A stretch of 64,000 nucleotides of DNA from Bradyrhizobium liaoningense. Lineage in GTDB: Bacteria; Pseudomonadota; Alphaproteobacteria; Rhizobiales; Xanthobacteraceae. The position numbers and the translations under genes are program-made. The stretch lies in the NCBI RefSeq assembly GCF_018130825.1, contig NZ_JAFCJS010000003.1, positions 558,001 to 622,000 on the forward strand. The letters are read 5' to 3'. Under the pieces are notes generated by a model that saw only the letters and a list, made by a program, of their open reading frames with translations, searched no databases and was not told the origin of the DNA. Shown piece by piece: positions 42,657 through 51,202 of the stretch (the first letter of the stretch is position 1; the number at the start of each line of letters is the position of its first letter).

Positions 42657-44447
42657 ATGCCGATCTATAAAGCCCCCGTCGAAGACGTGAACTTCCTGCT
42701 CAACGACGTCTTCCAGATCGATCGCTACGACAACCTCGCCGGTTTTTCCGATGCGTCGAGCGACGTGCGGGAGGCGATCCTCGGAGAAGCCGCCAAGCTT
42801 TCGGAAGAGGTGCTCCAGCCGCTGAATCGTGTGGGCGATCTCGAAGGCTGCAAGCGCACTGAGGACGGCAGCGTCATCACGCCGAAGGGATTCAAGGACG
42901 CCTTCAAGCAGGTTGCCGAAGGTGGCTGGCTCGGCCTGTCGGCGCCAACCGAGTTCGGCGGCCAGGGCCTGCCGGTGACGCTCTCGCAGGCGGTCAACGA
43001 ATTCCAGATCTCGGCCAACATGGCGTTCTCGATGTATGGCGGCCTCACCATGGGTGCGACCGCCGCGCTGCTCGTTCATGGCTCGCCGGAGCAGAAGAAG
43101 ACCTACGTGCCGAAGATGATCGCGGGTGAGTGGACCGGCACCATGAACCTGACCGAGCCGCATTGCGGCACCGACCTCGGCATGCTCCGCACCAAGGCGG
43201 TGCGCCAGGCCGACGGCAGCTTCAAGATATCGGGCACCAAGATCTTCATCTCGGCCGGCGAGCATGATCTCGCCGACAACATCATCCACCTCGTGCTCGC
43301 CCGCATCGAGGGCGCGCCCGCCGGCATCAAGGGCGTGTCGCTGTTCGTGGTGCCGAAATTCCTGGTGAATGCCGACGGTTCGGTGGGGCAGCGCAACGGC
43401 GTCGTCTGCGGCTCGATCGAGCACAAGATGGGCATCCACGGCAATTCCACCTGCGTGATGAACTACGACAACGCCACCGGCTGGCTGATCGGCGAAGAGA
43501 ACAAGGGCATGCAGGGCATGTTCGTGATGATGAACGAGGCTCGGCTCGGCGTCGCCGTGCAGGGCCTCGCGCAGTCCGAGGTCGCCTATCAGAACGCGGT
43601 CGCCTATGCCCGCGAACGCATCCAGGGCCGCGCGCTCACCGGCGCCAAGGCGCCGGACAAGCAGGCCGACCCGATCATCGTGCATCCCGACGTGCGCCGC
43701 ACGCTGCTCTCGATCCGCGCCTTCAACGAGGCCGCGCGCGCCTTCGTGATGTGGACCGCGCTGAAGAGCGACGTCGCCCACCGCTCGGAGGACCCGAAGG
43801 ACCGCCAGGCCGCCGACGACCACATGGGCCTGATGACCCCGGTGCTGAAGGGCTTCCTCACCGAGTACGGTTTCGCCAACGCGGTGCAGGCGCAGCAGAT
43901 GTATGGCGGCCACGGCTACATCGCCGAGCAGGGCATGGAGCAGTTCGTGCGCGATGCGCGTATCGCCATGATCTATGAAGGCGCCAACGGCATCCAGGCG
44001 CTGGACCTCGTCGGCCGCAAGCTGCCGCGCGACGGCGGCCGCGCCATCATGGCCTTCTTCGGCGAGGTCATGGCCTTCGCCAAGGAGAACGGCGGCGACG
44101 AGGCGATGAAGCCGTTCATCACCCCGCTCTCGGCCTCCCTCGGTCATCTCCAGCAGGCCACGACGTGGTTGATGCAGAATGCGATGATGAAGCCCGACAA
44201 TGCGGGCGCGGCCGCAACCGACTACATGCATCTCTTCGGCTTCGTTGCGCTCGGCTACATGTGGGCGAAGATGGCGAAGGTGACGAACGCCAAGATTGCC
44301 GAGAGCGGGGCCACGCCCTATCTCTCGACCAAGCTCGTCACCGGCCGCTTCTTCATGGAGCGGATGCTGCCGGAAACCGCGGCCAATCTCGCGCGCATCC
44401 AGTCCGGCTGCGCCACCATCATGGAACTGCCCGCGGAAGCGTTCTGA
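42657..44447 (+). CDS. acyl-CoA dehydrogenase with extra C-terminal domain (DmdC/FadE-like)
   Basis: The 596-residue FAD enzyme introduces the alpha-beta double bond into acyl-CoA. The FAD/substrate motif MNLTEPHCGTDLGMLRTKA and the catalytic-base region IYEGANGIQALDLVGRKL (Glu441) are clear. An additional C-terminal helical domain makes it longer than the usual ~380 residues and matches the ~600-residue subgroup that includes 3-methylmercaptopropionyl-CoA dehydrogenases. The ATG at 42657 follows GGGAGA. Thiolase and FadJ genes downstream show it is part of a beta-oxidation set. Chain-length preference is not readable. Confidence 0.93.
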   Translation: MPIYKAPVEDVNFLLNDVFQIDRYDNLAGFSDASSDVREAILGEAAKLSEEVLQPLNRVGDLEGCKRTEDGSVITPKGFKDAFKQVAEGGWLGLSAPTEFGGQGLPVTLSQAVNEFQISANMAFSMYGGLTMGATAALLVHGSPEQKKTYVPKMIAGEWTGTMNLTEPHCGTDLGMLRTKAVRQADGSFKISGTKIFISAGEHDLADNIIHLVLARIEGAPAGIKGVSLFVVPKFLVNADGSVGQRNGVVCGSIEHKMGIHGNSTCVMNYDNATGWLIGEENKGMQGMFVMMNEARLGVAVQGLAQSEVAYQNAVAYARERIQGRALTGAKAPDKQADPIIVHPDVRRTLLSIRAFNEAARAFVMWTALKSDVAHRSEDPKDRQAADDHMGLMTPVLKGFLTEYGFANAVQAQQMYGGHGYIAEQGMEQFVRDARIAMIYEGANGIQALDLVGRKLPRDGGRAIMAFFGEVMAFAKENGGDEAMKPFITPLSASLGHLQQATTWLMQNAMMKPDNAGAAATDYMHLFGFVALGYMWAKMAKVTNAKIAESGATPYLSTKLVTGRFFMERMLPETAANLARIQSGCATIMELPAEAF

Positions 44448-44456
44448 GGAGTTTCG

Positions 44457-44744
44457 ATGTCGGCGGCGGAGGCGATCGTTGCGGAGTTTCGCGCCTTCGG
44501 CGCCGGGCTCCGCCGCGACAAGTTCTGCGTACGCTCCGCCCTCGACATCGTCGACCGCTGCGAGACCAATGGTGTCGGAATTCTCGGGATAGAGGGCTTT
44601 TACCTGACCGACACCACGACCGTCCCCAAACTCGATCATGTCCTCGATCTGAGCGCCGGGATGAAGGCTTACGACACCGCGCGGCAATTCCTTCGCCACG
44701 GCGAAGGGCTGCCGCTGTTCTACGAATTCACGTTCCAGGAATGA
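44457..44744 (+). CDS. unknown 95-residue protein between acyl-CoA dehydrogenase and thiolase genes
   Basis: It starts 9 bases after the dehydrogenase stop with a GAGGAG ribosome site, so it is almost certainly translated. The protein is acidic to neutral, with one polar helix (AEAIVAEFRAFGAGLRRDKF), CVRSALDIVDRCETNGVGIL and an aromatic end LPLFYEFTFQE; there is no signal peptide or membrane span. I do not recognise the family. Its position suggests a role with, or regulation of, the beta-oxidation enzymes. Confidence 0.75.
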   Translation: MSAAEAIVAEFRAFGAGLRRDKFCVRSALDIVDRCETNGVGILGIEGFYLTDTTTVPKLDHVLDLSAGMKAYDTARQFLRHGEGLPLFYEFTFQE

Positions 44745-44793
44745 TCCCGATCGCGTTGCGGTCGTAACCAATAGCTGCAATCAGGAGGCTCCC

Positions 44794-46002
44794 ATGGCAG
44801 ATGCCTATATCTACGATCACGTCCGCACCCCGCGCGGGCGCGGCAAGGCCGACGGCGCGCTGCACGAGGTGACCGCGCTTGCGCTCGCCACCGTGCCGCT
44901 GAAGGCGCTGAAGGACCGCAACAACCTGCCGGAAGACTCGGTCGACGACGTCGTGCTCGGCGTGGTCGATCCCGTCGGCGAAGCCGGAAGCGACATCGCG
45001 CGCTTCGCCGCGCTGAAGGCCGGTCTCGGCGAAGCCGTCCCCGGCGTGCAGATCAGCCGCTTCTGCGCCTCCGGCCTCGACGCCGTGAACTTTGCCGCCG
45101 CCCAGGTGATGAGCGGCCAGCATGAGCTCGTCATCGGCGGCGGTGCCGAATCCATGAGCCGCGTCGGCATCGGCGCCTCCGGCGGCGCGTGGCCGATGGA
45201 CCCCTCGATGGCGGTGCCGGCCTATTTCATGCCGCAGGGCGTCTCGGCCGATCTGATCGCGACCAAATACGGCTTCTCGCGCGACGACGTCGACGCCTAC
45301 GCCGTGCAGAGCCAGCAGCGGGCCGGCAAGGCCTGGGACGAGGGCCGCTTCAACAAGTCGGTGGTGCCGGTGAAGGACATCAACGGCCTCACCATCCTCG
45401 CCAAGGACGAGCACATGCGTCCTTCGACCACGATGCAGTCGCTGGCGCAGCTGCAGCCGTCGTTCACGATGATGGCGCAGATGGGCGGCTTCGATGGCGT
45501 CGCGGTGCAGTCGCACCCGGAGATCGAGCGCGTCAATTACGTGCACCACGCCGGCAACTCCTCGGGCATCGTCGACGGCGCCGGCGCCGTGTTGCTCGGC
45601 AGCAAGGAGGCGGGCAGCAAGTATGGCCTCAAGCCTCGCGCGAAGATCCGTGCGTTCGCGAATATCGGCTCTGAGCCGGCGATGATGCTGACCGGTCCGG
45701 TCGACGTCACCGAGAAGCTGTTCGCGCGTTCCGGCATGAAGAAGTCGGACATCGACCTGTTCGAGCTCAACGAGGCCTTCGCCTCCGTCGTGCTGCGCTA
45801 CATCCAGGCGTTCGACATCGACAATGCCAAGATCAACGTCAATGGCGGCGCCATCGCGCTCGGTCATCCGCTCGGCGCCACCGGCGCGATGATTCTGGGC
45901 ACCGTGCTCGACGAGCTCGAGCGCACCAACAAGTCCACGGCCCTTGTGACGCTGTGCATCGGCGGCGGCATGGGCACCGCGACCATCATCGAGCGGGTGT
46001 AA
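44794..46002 (+). CDS. acetyl-CoA C-acyltransferase (thiolase)
   Basis: The 402-residue enzyme cleaves 3-ketoacyl-CoA or condenses acetyl-CoA. The acylated Cys91 is in [16 protein letters not shown], and the catalytic His358 and Cys388 are in [12 protein letters not shown] and [16 protein letters not shown] ribosome site lies before ATG 44794. With the dehydrogenase upstream and FadJ downstream it forms the degradative thiolase of a beta-oxidation set (FadA-like). A biosynthetic acetoacetyl-CoA role is less likely from context. Confidence 0.95.
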   Translation: MADAYIYDHVRTPRGRGKADGALHEVTALALATVPLKALKDRNNLPEDSVDDVVLGVVDPVGEAGSDIARFAALKAGLGEAVPGVQISRFCASGLDAVNFAAAQVMSGQHELVIGGGAESMSRVGIGASGGAWPMDPSMAVPAYFMPQGVSADLIATKYGFSRDDVDAYAVQSQQRAGKAWDEGRFNKSVVPVKDINGLTILAKDEHMRPSTTMQSLAQLQPSFTMMAQMGGFDGVAVQSHPEIERVNYVHHAGNSSGIVDGAGAVLLGSKEAGSKYGLKPRAKIRAFANIGSEPAMMLTGPVDVTEKLFARSGMKKSDIDLFELNEAFASVVLRYIQAFDIDNAKINVNGGAIALGHPLGATGAMILGTVLDELERTNKSTALVTLCIGGGMGTATIIERV

Positions 46003-46010
46003 CGAGCTGC

Positions 46011-46093
46011 CGTAGGGTGGGTTAGCCGAAGGCGTAACCCACCATTCCACGGCGAGAGAAGTGGTGGGTTACGCTTCGCTAACCCACCCTACG
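46011..46093. repeat. GTAGGGTGGG family, copy 4 (GGTTAG sub-type)
   Basis: Outer arms CGTAGGGTGGGTTAG (46011-46025) and CTAACCCACCCTACG (46079-46093); inner GCGTAACCCACCA and GTGGGTTACGC. The core GGTTAG replaces GGCAAAG of the other sub-type. It sits between the thiolase and FadJ genes, inside an otherwise co-oriented set. Confidence 0.92.
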
Positions 46094-46150
46094 AGATCTC
46101 AAGTCAACCGCCGCGCCTGAGATCGGCTGCGGCACCGAGGAGCAACCACT

Positions 46151-48364
46151 ATGTCGTACAAGAACTTCAAGGTTGAGACCGATTCCGACGGCATCGCGCT
46201 CGTCACCTGGGACATCCCGGGCCGTTCGATGAACGTGCTCGACGAGACCTCGACCAGCGAACTCGACGCGATCGTCAAGGCGACCACGGCTGATGCGTCC
46301 GTGAAGGGCGTCGTCATCACCTCGGCGAAAGAGGCGTTCTGCGCCGGCGCCGACCTCTCCATGCTCGAAGGCATGAACCAGGCCTACGCCAAGGTTTTCA
46401 AGGAGCAGGGCGAGACCGCCGCGAACCAGATGCTGTTCGACCAGAGCCGCCGCTTCTCGCAGGTGCTGCGCTCGATCGAAACATCAGGCAAGCCGTGGGC
46501 GGCCGCGATCAACGGCCTCGCGCTCGGCGGCGGCTTCGAGATCACGCTGTGCTGCCACTATCGTGTGGCGGCCGAGAATCCCAAGACCCGCCTCGGTCTG
46601 CCCGAGGTCAAGGTCGGCCTGTTCCCCGGCGCCGGCGGTACGCAGCGCGTGCCGCGCCTGGTGCCGCCGCAGGACGCCATGACCATCCTGCTCAAGGGTG
46701 ATCCGGTCACCGTCGACAAGGCCAAGGCGCTCAACCTGATCCACGCCATCGTTCCCGCCGCCGACCTCATCAAGGCCGCGAAGGAGTGGATCAAGGGCGG
46801 CGGCAAGGCGGTCGCGCCCTGGGACGAGAAGGGCTTCAAGCTGCCCGGCGGCCCTGTGTTCTCGAAGGCCGGCATGATGATGTTCCCGGCCGGCAACGCG
46901 ATCTATCGCCGCGAGACCTACGACAACTATCCGGCCGCGCGCGCGATCATGAGCTGCGTCTATGAAGGCCTGCAGTTGCCGATCGACGCCGCGCTCCGCG
47001 TCGAGTCGCGCTACTTCACCTCGGTGCTGCGCTCGAAGGAAGCGGCCGCGATGATCCGCAGCCTGTTCCTGTCGATGCAGGAGCTCAACAAGGGCGCGCG
47101 CCGTCCGAAGGACGTGCCCCCCACCAAGGTGAAGAAGATCGCCGTGATCGGCGCCGGCTTCATGGGCGCCAGCGTCGGCTACGTCTCGGCCCGCGCCGGC
47201 CTCGACGTCGTCCTGATCGATCGCGACCAGGAGAGCGCCGACAAGGGCAAGGCGCATGCGCAGAAGGTGATCGAGGATCAGATCAAGAAGGGCCGCGCCA
47301 AGCCGGCGGATGCCGAAGCATTGCTCGCGCGCATCACGCCGACCGCGGACTACGCGGCGCTGAAGGACGTCGACCTCGTGATCGAGGCCGTGTTCGAGGA
47401 CCGCAAGGTCAAGGCGGACACCTTCGCCAAGGCGCAGGAATATATGAAGTCGGACGTGATCTTCGCCTCGAACACCTCGACGCTGCCGATCACCTCGCTG
47501 GCCGAGAGCTTCAAGGACCAGGGCAAGTTCATCGGCATCCACTTCTTCTCGCCGGTCGAGAAGATGATGCTGGTCGAGATCATCCTCGGCAAGAACACCG
47601 GCAATGCCGCGCTGGCGACCGCGCTCGACTATGTCCGTCAGATCGGCAAGACGCCGATCGTGGTCAACGACTCCAGAGGCTTCTTCGCCAATCGCTGCGT
47701 CGGCCGCTACGTCGCCGAAGGCAACGAGATGTTCCTCGAGGGCGTGCCGCCGGCGATGATCGAGAACTGCGCCAAGATGGCCGGCATGCCGGTCGGCCCG
47801 CTCTCGCTGTCGGACGAAGTCGCGCTCGATCTCGGCCTCAAGATCATGAAGGCGACCGAAGCCGATCTCGGCCCCAACGCCATCAATCCCGATCAGAAGA
47901 AGCTGATGGTGGAGATGGTCGAGAAGCAGGGCCGTCTCGGCCGCAAGAACAGCAAGGGCTTCTACGACTATCCCGAGAAGGGCAAGGGCCAGAAGAGCCT
48001 GTGGCCGGGTCTCTCCGCGCTGCAGCCGAAGCAGCTCGACCCCGATACGCTCGATATCGAGGAGCTGAAGCAGCGCTTCCTGGTGGTGCAGGCGGTGGAA
48101 GCCGCGCGCACGGTCGAGGACAACGTCATCACCGATCCGCGCGAGGCGGATGTCGGCTCGATCCTCGGCTTCGGCTTCGCGCCGTTCACCGGCGGCACGC
48201 TGTCCTATATCGACTTCATGGGCACGAAGAAGTTCGTCGAGCTCTGCCACAAGCTGGAAGCGAAATACGGCTCGCGCTTCACCCCGCCGAAGCTGCTCGA
48301 GGAGATGGCTGCGAAGGGAGAGACCTTCTACGGGCGGTTCGCGCCGAAGAAGGCGGCAGCCTGA
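46151..48364 (+). CDS. fadJ: enoyl-CoA hydratase / 3-hydroxyacyl-CoA dehydrogenase bifunctional enzyme
   Basis: The 737-residue protein carries two sequential beta-oxidation activities. The N-terminal crotonase domain shows AFCAGADLSML, ALGGGFEITLCCHYR and GLPEVKVGLFPGAGGTQR. The NAD-binding dehydrogenase domain starts at about 331 with AVIGAGFMGASVGYVSARAG (GxGxxG at 334-339), followed by VIEAVFEDRKVK and the signature DSRGFFANRCVGRY. An ATG at 46151 is preceded by GAGGAG. It is closest to the trifunctional FadB/FadJ alpha-subunit type, partnered by the thiolase upstream. FadJ versus FadB cannot be decided. Confidence 0.94.
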   Translation: MSYKNFKVETDSDGIALVTWDIPGRSMNVLDETSTSELDAIVKATTADASVKGVVITSAKEAFCAGADLSMLEGMNQAYAKVFKEQGETAANQMLFDQSRRFSQVLRSIETSGKPWAAAINGLALGGGFEITLCCHYRVAAENPKTRLGLPEVKVGLFPGAGGTQRVPRLVPPQDAMTILLKGDPVTVDKAKALNLIHAIVPAADLIKAAKEWIKGGGKAVAPWDEKGFKLPGGPVFSKAGMMMFPAGNAIYRRETYDNYPAARAIMSCVYEGLQLPIDAALRVESRYFTSVLRSKEAAAMIRSLFLSMQELNKGARRPKDVPPTKVKKIAVIGAGFMGASVGYVSARAGLDVVLIDRDQESADKGKAHAQKVIEDQIKKGRAKPADAEALLARITPTADYAALKDVDLVIEAVFEDRKVKADTFAKAQEYMKSDVIFASNTSTLPITSLAESFKDQGKFIGIHFFSPVEKMMLVEIILGKNTGNAALATALDYVRQIGKTPIVVNDSRGFFANRCVGRYVAEGNEMFLEGVPPAMIENCAKMAGMPVGPLSLSDEVALDLGLKIMKATEADLGPNAINPDQKKLMVEMVEKQGRLGRKNSKGFYDYPEKGKGQKSLWPGLSALQPKQLDPDTLDIEELKQRFLVVQAVEAARTVEDNVITDPREADVGSILGFGFAPFTGGTLSYIDFMGTKKFVELCHKLEAKYGSRFTPPKLLEEMAAKGETFYGRFAPKKAAA

Positions 48365-48380
48365 TCTGATCGTTTAACTT

Positions 48381-48467
48381 CGTAGCCCGGATGGAGCGCA
48401 GCGAAATCCGGGACAGAGCTTCCGACACGTGAGACCCCGGATTGCGCTTCGCTCCATCCGGGCTACG
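48381..48467. repeat. CGTAGCCCGGATGGAGCG family, copy 3
   Basis: CGTAGCCCGGATGGAGCGCA begins at 48381 and the inverse ends GCTCCATCCGGGCTACG at 48467, with inner AAATCCGGG and CCCCGGATT. Confidence 0.92.
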
Positions 48468-48477
48468 CGACAACAAC

Positions 48478-48511
48478 AAAGGCCGGATCATCGATCCGGC
48501 CTTTTTCTTTT
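48478..48511 (+). terminator. intrinsic terminator after fadJ
   Basis: AAAGGCCGGAT and ATCCGGCCTTT are perfect 11-bp arms around CATCG, followed by TTCTTTT. The same GGCCGGATC hairpin recurs at 49377 and 49815. Confidence 0.85.
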
Positions 48512-48753
48512 GCGCATCCTCACAGTTGCATCAGATTTGTTCCAGGTTGTGGAACCGCTCACAGAATCGGGATAGGAACCGTGCCAGAGTCCCCGCTGCC
48601 GCGGCGTCGCGCAATTGTCATAGGCGCGCCAAAGCGGCGCCGTTCTTTTGCTTGGCCCTGGCACTAGTCTTGCTGCGGGTCAGGGTCACGAATCGCGTTG
48701 GGACACTTGCCGATTTTCTCGGCAAGCCGAAGACGAAGAGAAAGCTGCCCTTG

Positions 48754-48972
48754 ATGAACTCCTTGGTGCTGCGGAAGACCGCGCTCGGTCGCGATCTTGC
48801 CGCGAAATATGCTGTTGCGTCCGCAACTGGCCTTCTCTCATCGCAGCAGAAGCCGGCGCGCCTGCGCCGCAAGGGCCCGGCGCTCTGGGTCGCGTTGGCG
48901 CTACTTGTGCTGGCGGCCGATTTTTGGCTGGCCTATCTCGCCTGGCTCGCCGTCGACCTCGTCATGCGGTGA
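48754..48972 (+). CDS. possible small membrane protein
   Basis: A 72-residue frame encodes a basic N-terminus (MNSLVLRKTALGRDLAAKYA) and one strong hydrophobic helix at the C-terminus (WVALALLVLAADFWLAYLAW). The ribosome site is weak. Its 3' end overlaps the opposite-strand gene 48901-49209, so at most one of the two overlapping parts may be important. The 240 bases upstream (48512-48753) show nothing else. Confidence 0.4.
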   Translation: MNSLVLRKTALGRDLAAKYAVASATGLLSSQQKPARLRRKGPALWVALALLVLAADFWLAYLAWLAVDLVMR

Positions 48973-49209
48973 GACCGCGCGAGCGTGCAGCAGATACGAT
49001 GCCGCGAGATAGCCGAGCTGGGAGGCGACAAGACAAACGGCAATGACGGTCACGCCCCCCACCATCCCGAAATCATACGTGCGAAGAACGATCGCCGAGA
49101 CAATTGCGATCAACGGCGAGACCACGACCAGCGCCCAGATCCTGAAAACGCGACCTGTCGCGATTCCCACCAGCGCGCTTGCAACGATCAGGACGATGGC
49201 AATCGTCAA
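48901..49209 (-). CDS. small three-span membrane protein of unknown function
   Basis: A 102-residue frame begins with TTG at 49209, preceded by CGGAG at good spacing. It encodes about three hydrophobic helices (TIAIVLIVASALVGIATG, IWALVVVSPLIAIVSAIV, VIAVCLVASQLGYLAASYL) and a polar C-terminal tail (VSPHDEVDGEPGEIGQ). The regular helix spacing argues for a real gene. No family was recognised. Confidence 0.6.
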   Translation of the reverse strand: MTIAIVLIVASALVGIATGRVFRIWALVVVSPLIAIVSAIVLRTYDFGMVGGVTVIAVCLVASQLGYLAASYLLHARAVSPHDEVDGEPGEIGQPKIGRQHK

Positions 49210-49376
49210 CTTAAACTCCGATGAGAGTGCAAATATTCTTCAATCAACGCCTCAAGCTCGCCCGCTTTACGCGTGCTGACAAGACAGCGCCACTTACATT
49301 TGGCGAACAGTCGTTCATAAGTCTAATCAAGGTACGATGATCCGGCGGAACGGGTTCGCGCCGCGCTGCGGCGAAT

Positions 49377-49403
49377 AAAAAGGCCGGATCGTTGATCTGG
49401 CTC
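49377..49403 (-). terminator. imperfect GGCCGGATC hairpin after the small secreted-protein gene
   Basis: On the minus strand it reads AGCCAGATC-AAC-GATCCGGCCTTTTT, with one or two mismatches in the stem and a T tract. It directly follows the stop codon of the 49406-49750 gene. Confidence 0.7.
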
Positions 49404-49405
49404 TC

Positions 49406-49750
49406 TTACTTGCTGTCGCCGAACGGCGAGAACGCGCGGCCCGAGACCGCATCGTCGGCGAGACTGGCTTTCCAGGTTCCTTCGTCGGCCCTGTCAATGC
49501 GGACCTCGAAGCGCCAGCCATTCTGGTTGGTGAAGGCGATCTCCGTTCCGCCCTTCCTCTTGGCGTAGCTGCACGGATATTCGGTCGGCCGGTCCGGAAA
49601 GACGATCTTTCCTTCCTTGCTCTCGAACACGGCCGAGGTGACCTGCGCATGGACCATGAAGATGCAGCTGCGTTGCGGCGTGACCGGCGTCGACAAGCCG
49701 AGCATCGCGAGCGGGGCGCCGGCGGCGGTCATGAGGACGATCATGTTCAT
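49406..49750 (-). CDS. small exported protein of unknown function
   Basis: A 114-residue frame starts at ATG 49750 with a short hydrophobic leader (MNMIVLMTAAGAPLAMLGLS) and then the strands FMVHAQVTSAVFESKEGKIV and GGTEIAFTNQNGWRFEVRID. Two cysteines could form a disulfide. No family was recognised. It has its own terminator just downstream. The start could also be the ATG at 49744. Confidence 0.6.
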   Translation of the reverse strand: MNMIVLMTAAGAPLAMLGLSTPVTPQRSCIFMVHAQVTSAVFESKEGKIVFPDRPTEYPCSYAKRKGGTEIAFTNQNGWRFEVRIDRADEGTWKASLADDAVSGRAFSPFGDSK

Positions 49751-49814
49751 GGGGCAACAGTCTCGCGGAGATGGTCCTTCGACGTCGCGGCCGGTCGAAT
49801 GGTTCACAACGAAG

Positions 49815-49841
49815 AAAGGCCGGATCCTCGATCCGGCCTTT
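49815..49841 (-). terminator. GGCCGGATC hairpin after the GST gene
   Basis: AAAGGCCGGAT and ATCCGGCCTTT are perfect arms around CCTCG. On the minus strand the hairpin is followed by TTTCTTC and lies just past the GST stop. Confidence 0.8.
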
Positions 49842-49864
49842 CGCTTGTTCCGTCTTGCGAGCGC

Positions 49865-50479
49865 CTACTTCGCCTGCGCGAGCCCTTCCTTCTTCAGCGC
49901 CTCCTGCACCTGGGGGCGCGCGGCGACGCGGGCCTTGTAGGCGGCAAGGTGCGGCATCGCGGTGAAGTCGAACTTCATCCGGTCGGCCCAGGTCAGCATC
50001 GTGAAGAGATAACCGTCGGCCACCGTGAACTGCTTGCCCATCAGGTAGTCGCGGCTGGCGAGCTGGCTATCGATGTATTTCAGCTTGCCCATGACGCGGT
50101 CCTTGAAGAAGGCCTTGGCCTCGTCGTTCAGGGCGGGGGCGAACATCGGGCCAAAACTCTTGTGCACCTCGGAGGTGAGGAAGTTCAGCCATTCGAGCAG
50201 CTTGTAGCGCTCGGCGCTGCCATGGGCGGGCGCCAGCGCCTTGGCTGAGGCCTGGTCGGCGATCATCTGGACAATCACCGGGCCTTCGGTCACGATCTCG
50301 CCGCTGTCGAGGCCCAGCGCAGGGACCTGGCCCTTGGGGTTCAGCTTCAGATAATCCTCACCATCTTCGAGCTTCTTGGCCCGGATATCGACCTTGACCA
50401 GTTCGTAGGGTAGGCCGGCTTCCAGGAGCGCGATGTGGGGGGACAGGGAGCAGGCCCCGGGCGAGTAATAGAGCTTCAT
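49865..50479 (-). CDS. beta-class glutathione S-transferase
   Basis: The 204-residue cytoplasmic enzyme uses glutathione to detoxify or reduce. The beta-class N-terminus MKLYYSPGACSLSPHIALLE places the catalytic Cys at residue 10. The thioredoxin-like part ends near KLNPKGQVPALGLDSG with the cis-Pro, and the helical part contains YLMGKQFTVADGYLFTMLTW. It diverges from a marR-type gene 126 bases away, the usual layout for inducible detoxification. The gshA gene for glutathione synthesis lies 700 bases beyond the regulator. Confidence 0.95.
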   Translation of the reverse strand: MKLYYSPGACSLSPHIALLEAGLPYELVKVDIRAKKLEDGEDYLKLNPKGQVPALGLDSGEIVTEGPVIVQMIADQASAKALAPAHGSAERYKLLEWLNFLTSEVHKSFGPMFAPALNDEAKAFFKDRVMGKLKYIDSQLASRDYLMGKQFTVADGYLFTMLTWADRMKFDFTAMPHLAAYKARVAARPQVQEALKKEGLAQAK

Positions 50480-50525
50480 GGAATTTCCTCCTCTTGACGC
50501 TTGGCTACGGCGAAGGAACGCCTAC

Positions 50526-50567
50526 ATGCATCTGCATGCAATAGTCAAGATTGATGCACGTGCATCG
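50526..50567. promoter_or_regulatory. paired palindromes in the gst/marR gap, candidate MarR operator
   Basis: GATGCACGTGCATC (50553-50566) is a perfect 14-bp palindrome. A related half, TGCATCTGCATGCA (50527-50540), shares the TGCAT words one to two helical turns away. The pair lies between the two start codons. Confidence 0.6.
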
Positions 50568-50605
50568 AGTGAGGTAAGAGACGGGCGACGAGCTTGAGCG
50601 GGACC

Positions 50606-51103
50606 ATGAAACGCAAACCATCGACCGAGGCAACCTCCGCCTGGATCCGCCTGATGCGGGTGCAGAGCCGCGTGCTCGACTGCGTCGAGCAGGACCTGAA
50701 GAAGGCGGGCTTCCCGCCGCTGGCCTGGTATGACGCGCTGCTCGAGCTGTCGCGCGCCCCCTCCGGCGAGCTGCGGCCGGTGGAACTCGAACGGCAGATG
50801 CTGATCCCGCAATACTCCACCTCGCGATTGATCGACCGCCTGGTCGACGAGGGGCTCGCCTCCCGGCGCGAATGCAAGATCGACAAGCGCGGCCAGTTCG
50901 TGGAGATCACCGAAGCCGGCCGCGAACTGCAGAAGCGGATGTGGGGCGCCTATTCTGCCGCGATCGAGAAATATGTCGGCTCGAAACTGTCCGATGCCGA
51001 TGCCGTCAAGCTCAGCGGCCTGCTCGACCGGCTGGGCTGCTCGTGCGGTGAGATGAAGCTGCCGCCCGTCGCCAACGTCAACGAAAGCACGCCGTCGCGA
51101 TGA
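50606..51103 (+). CDS. MarR-family transcriptional regulator
   Basis: The 165-residue protein has a winged helix: LAWYDALLELSRAPSGELRPVELERQ, STSRLIDRLVDEGLASRREC and the wing KIDKRGQFVEITEAGREL. A CxC pair near the C-terminus (LGCSCGEM) could sense thiols or metals, which would suit control of a glutathione transferase. ATG 50606 follows GAGCGGGA; a TTG at 50594 is also in frame. The divergent GST gene is the obvious target. Confidence 0.9.
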   Translation: MKRKPSTEATSAWIRLMRVQSRVLDCVEQDLKKAGFPPLAWYDALLELSRAPSGELRPVELERQMLIPQYSTSRLIDRLVDEGLASRRECKIDKRGQFVEITEAGRELQKRMWGAYSAAIEKYVGSKLSDADAVKLSGLLDRLGCSCGEMKLPPVANVNESTPSR

Positions 51104-51202
51104 TTGCGCGGCAACCAGCACGTCCGCGCACCCGGTGGGTTCGCGGACGATCCCCTTCACCCCGCGCGCATTCGGTCGAAGCGCCTTTGATTAGAGTTTG
51201 AT

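Noticed and set aside
42594..44780. 728-codon minus-strand frame
   Set aside because: It is antisense to the acyl-CoA dehydrogenase gene, and the His/Arg/Val-rich composition is that of a shadow frame.
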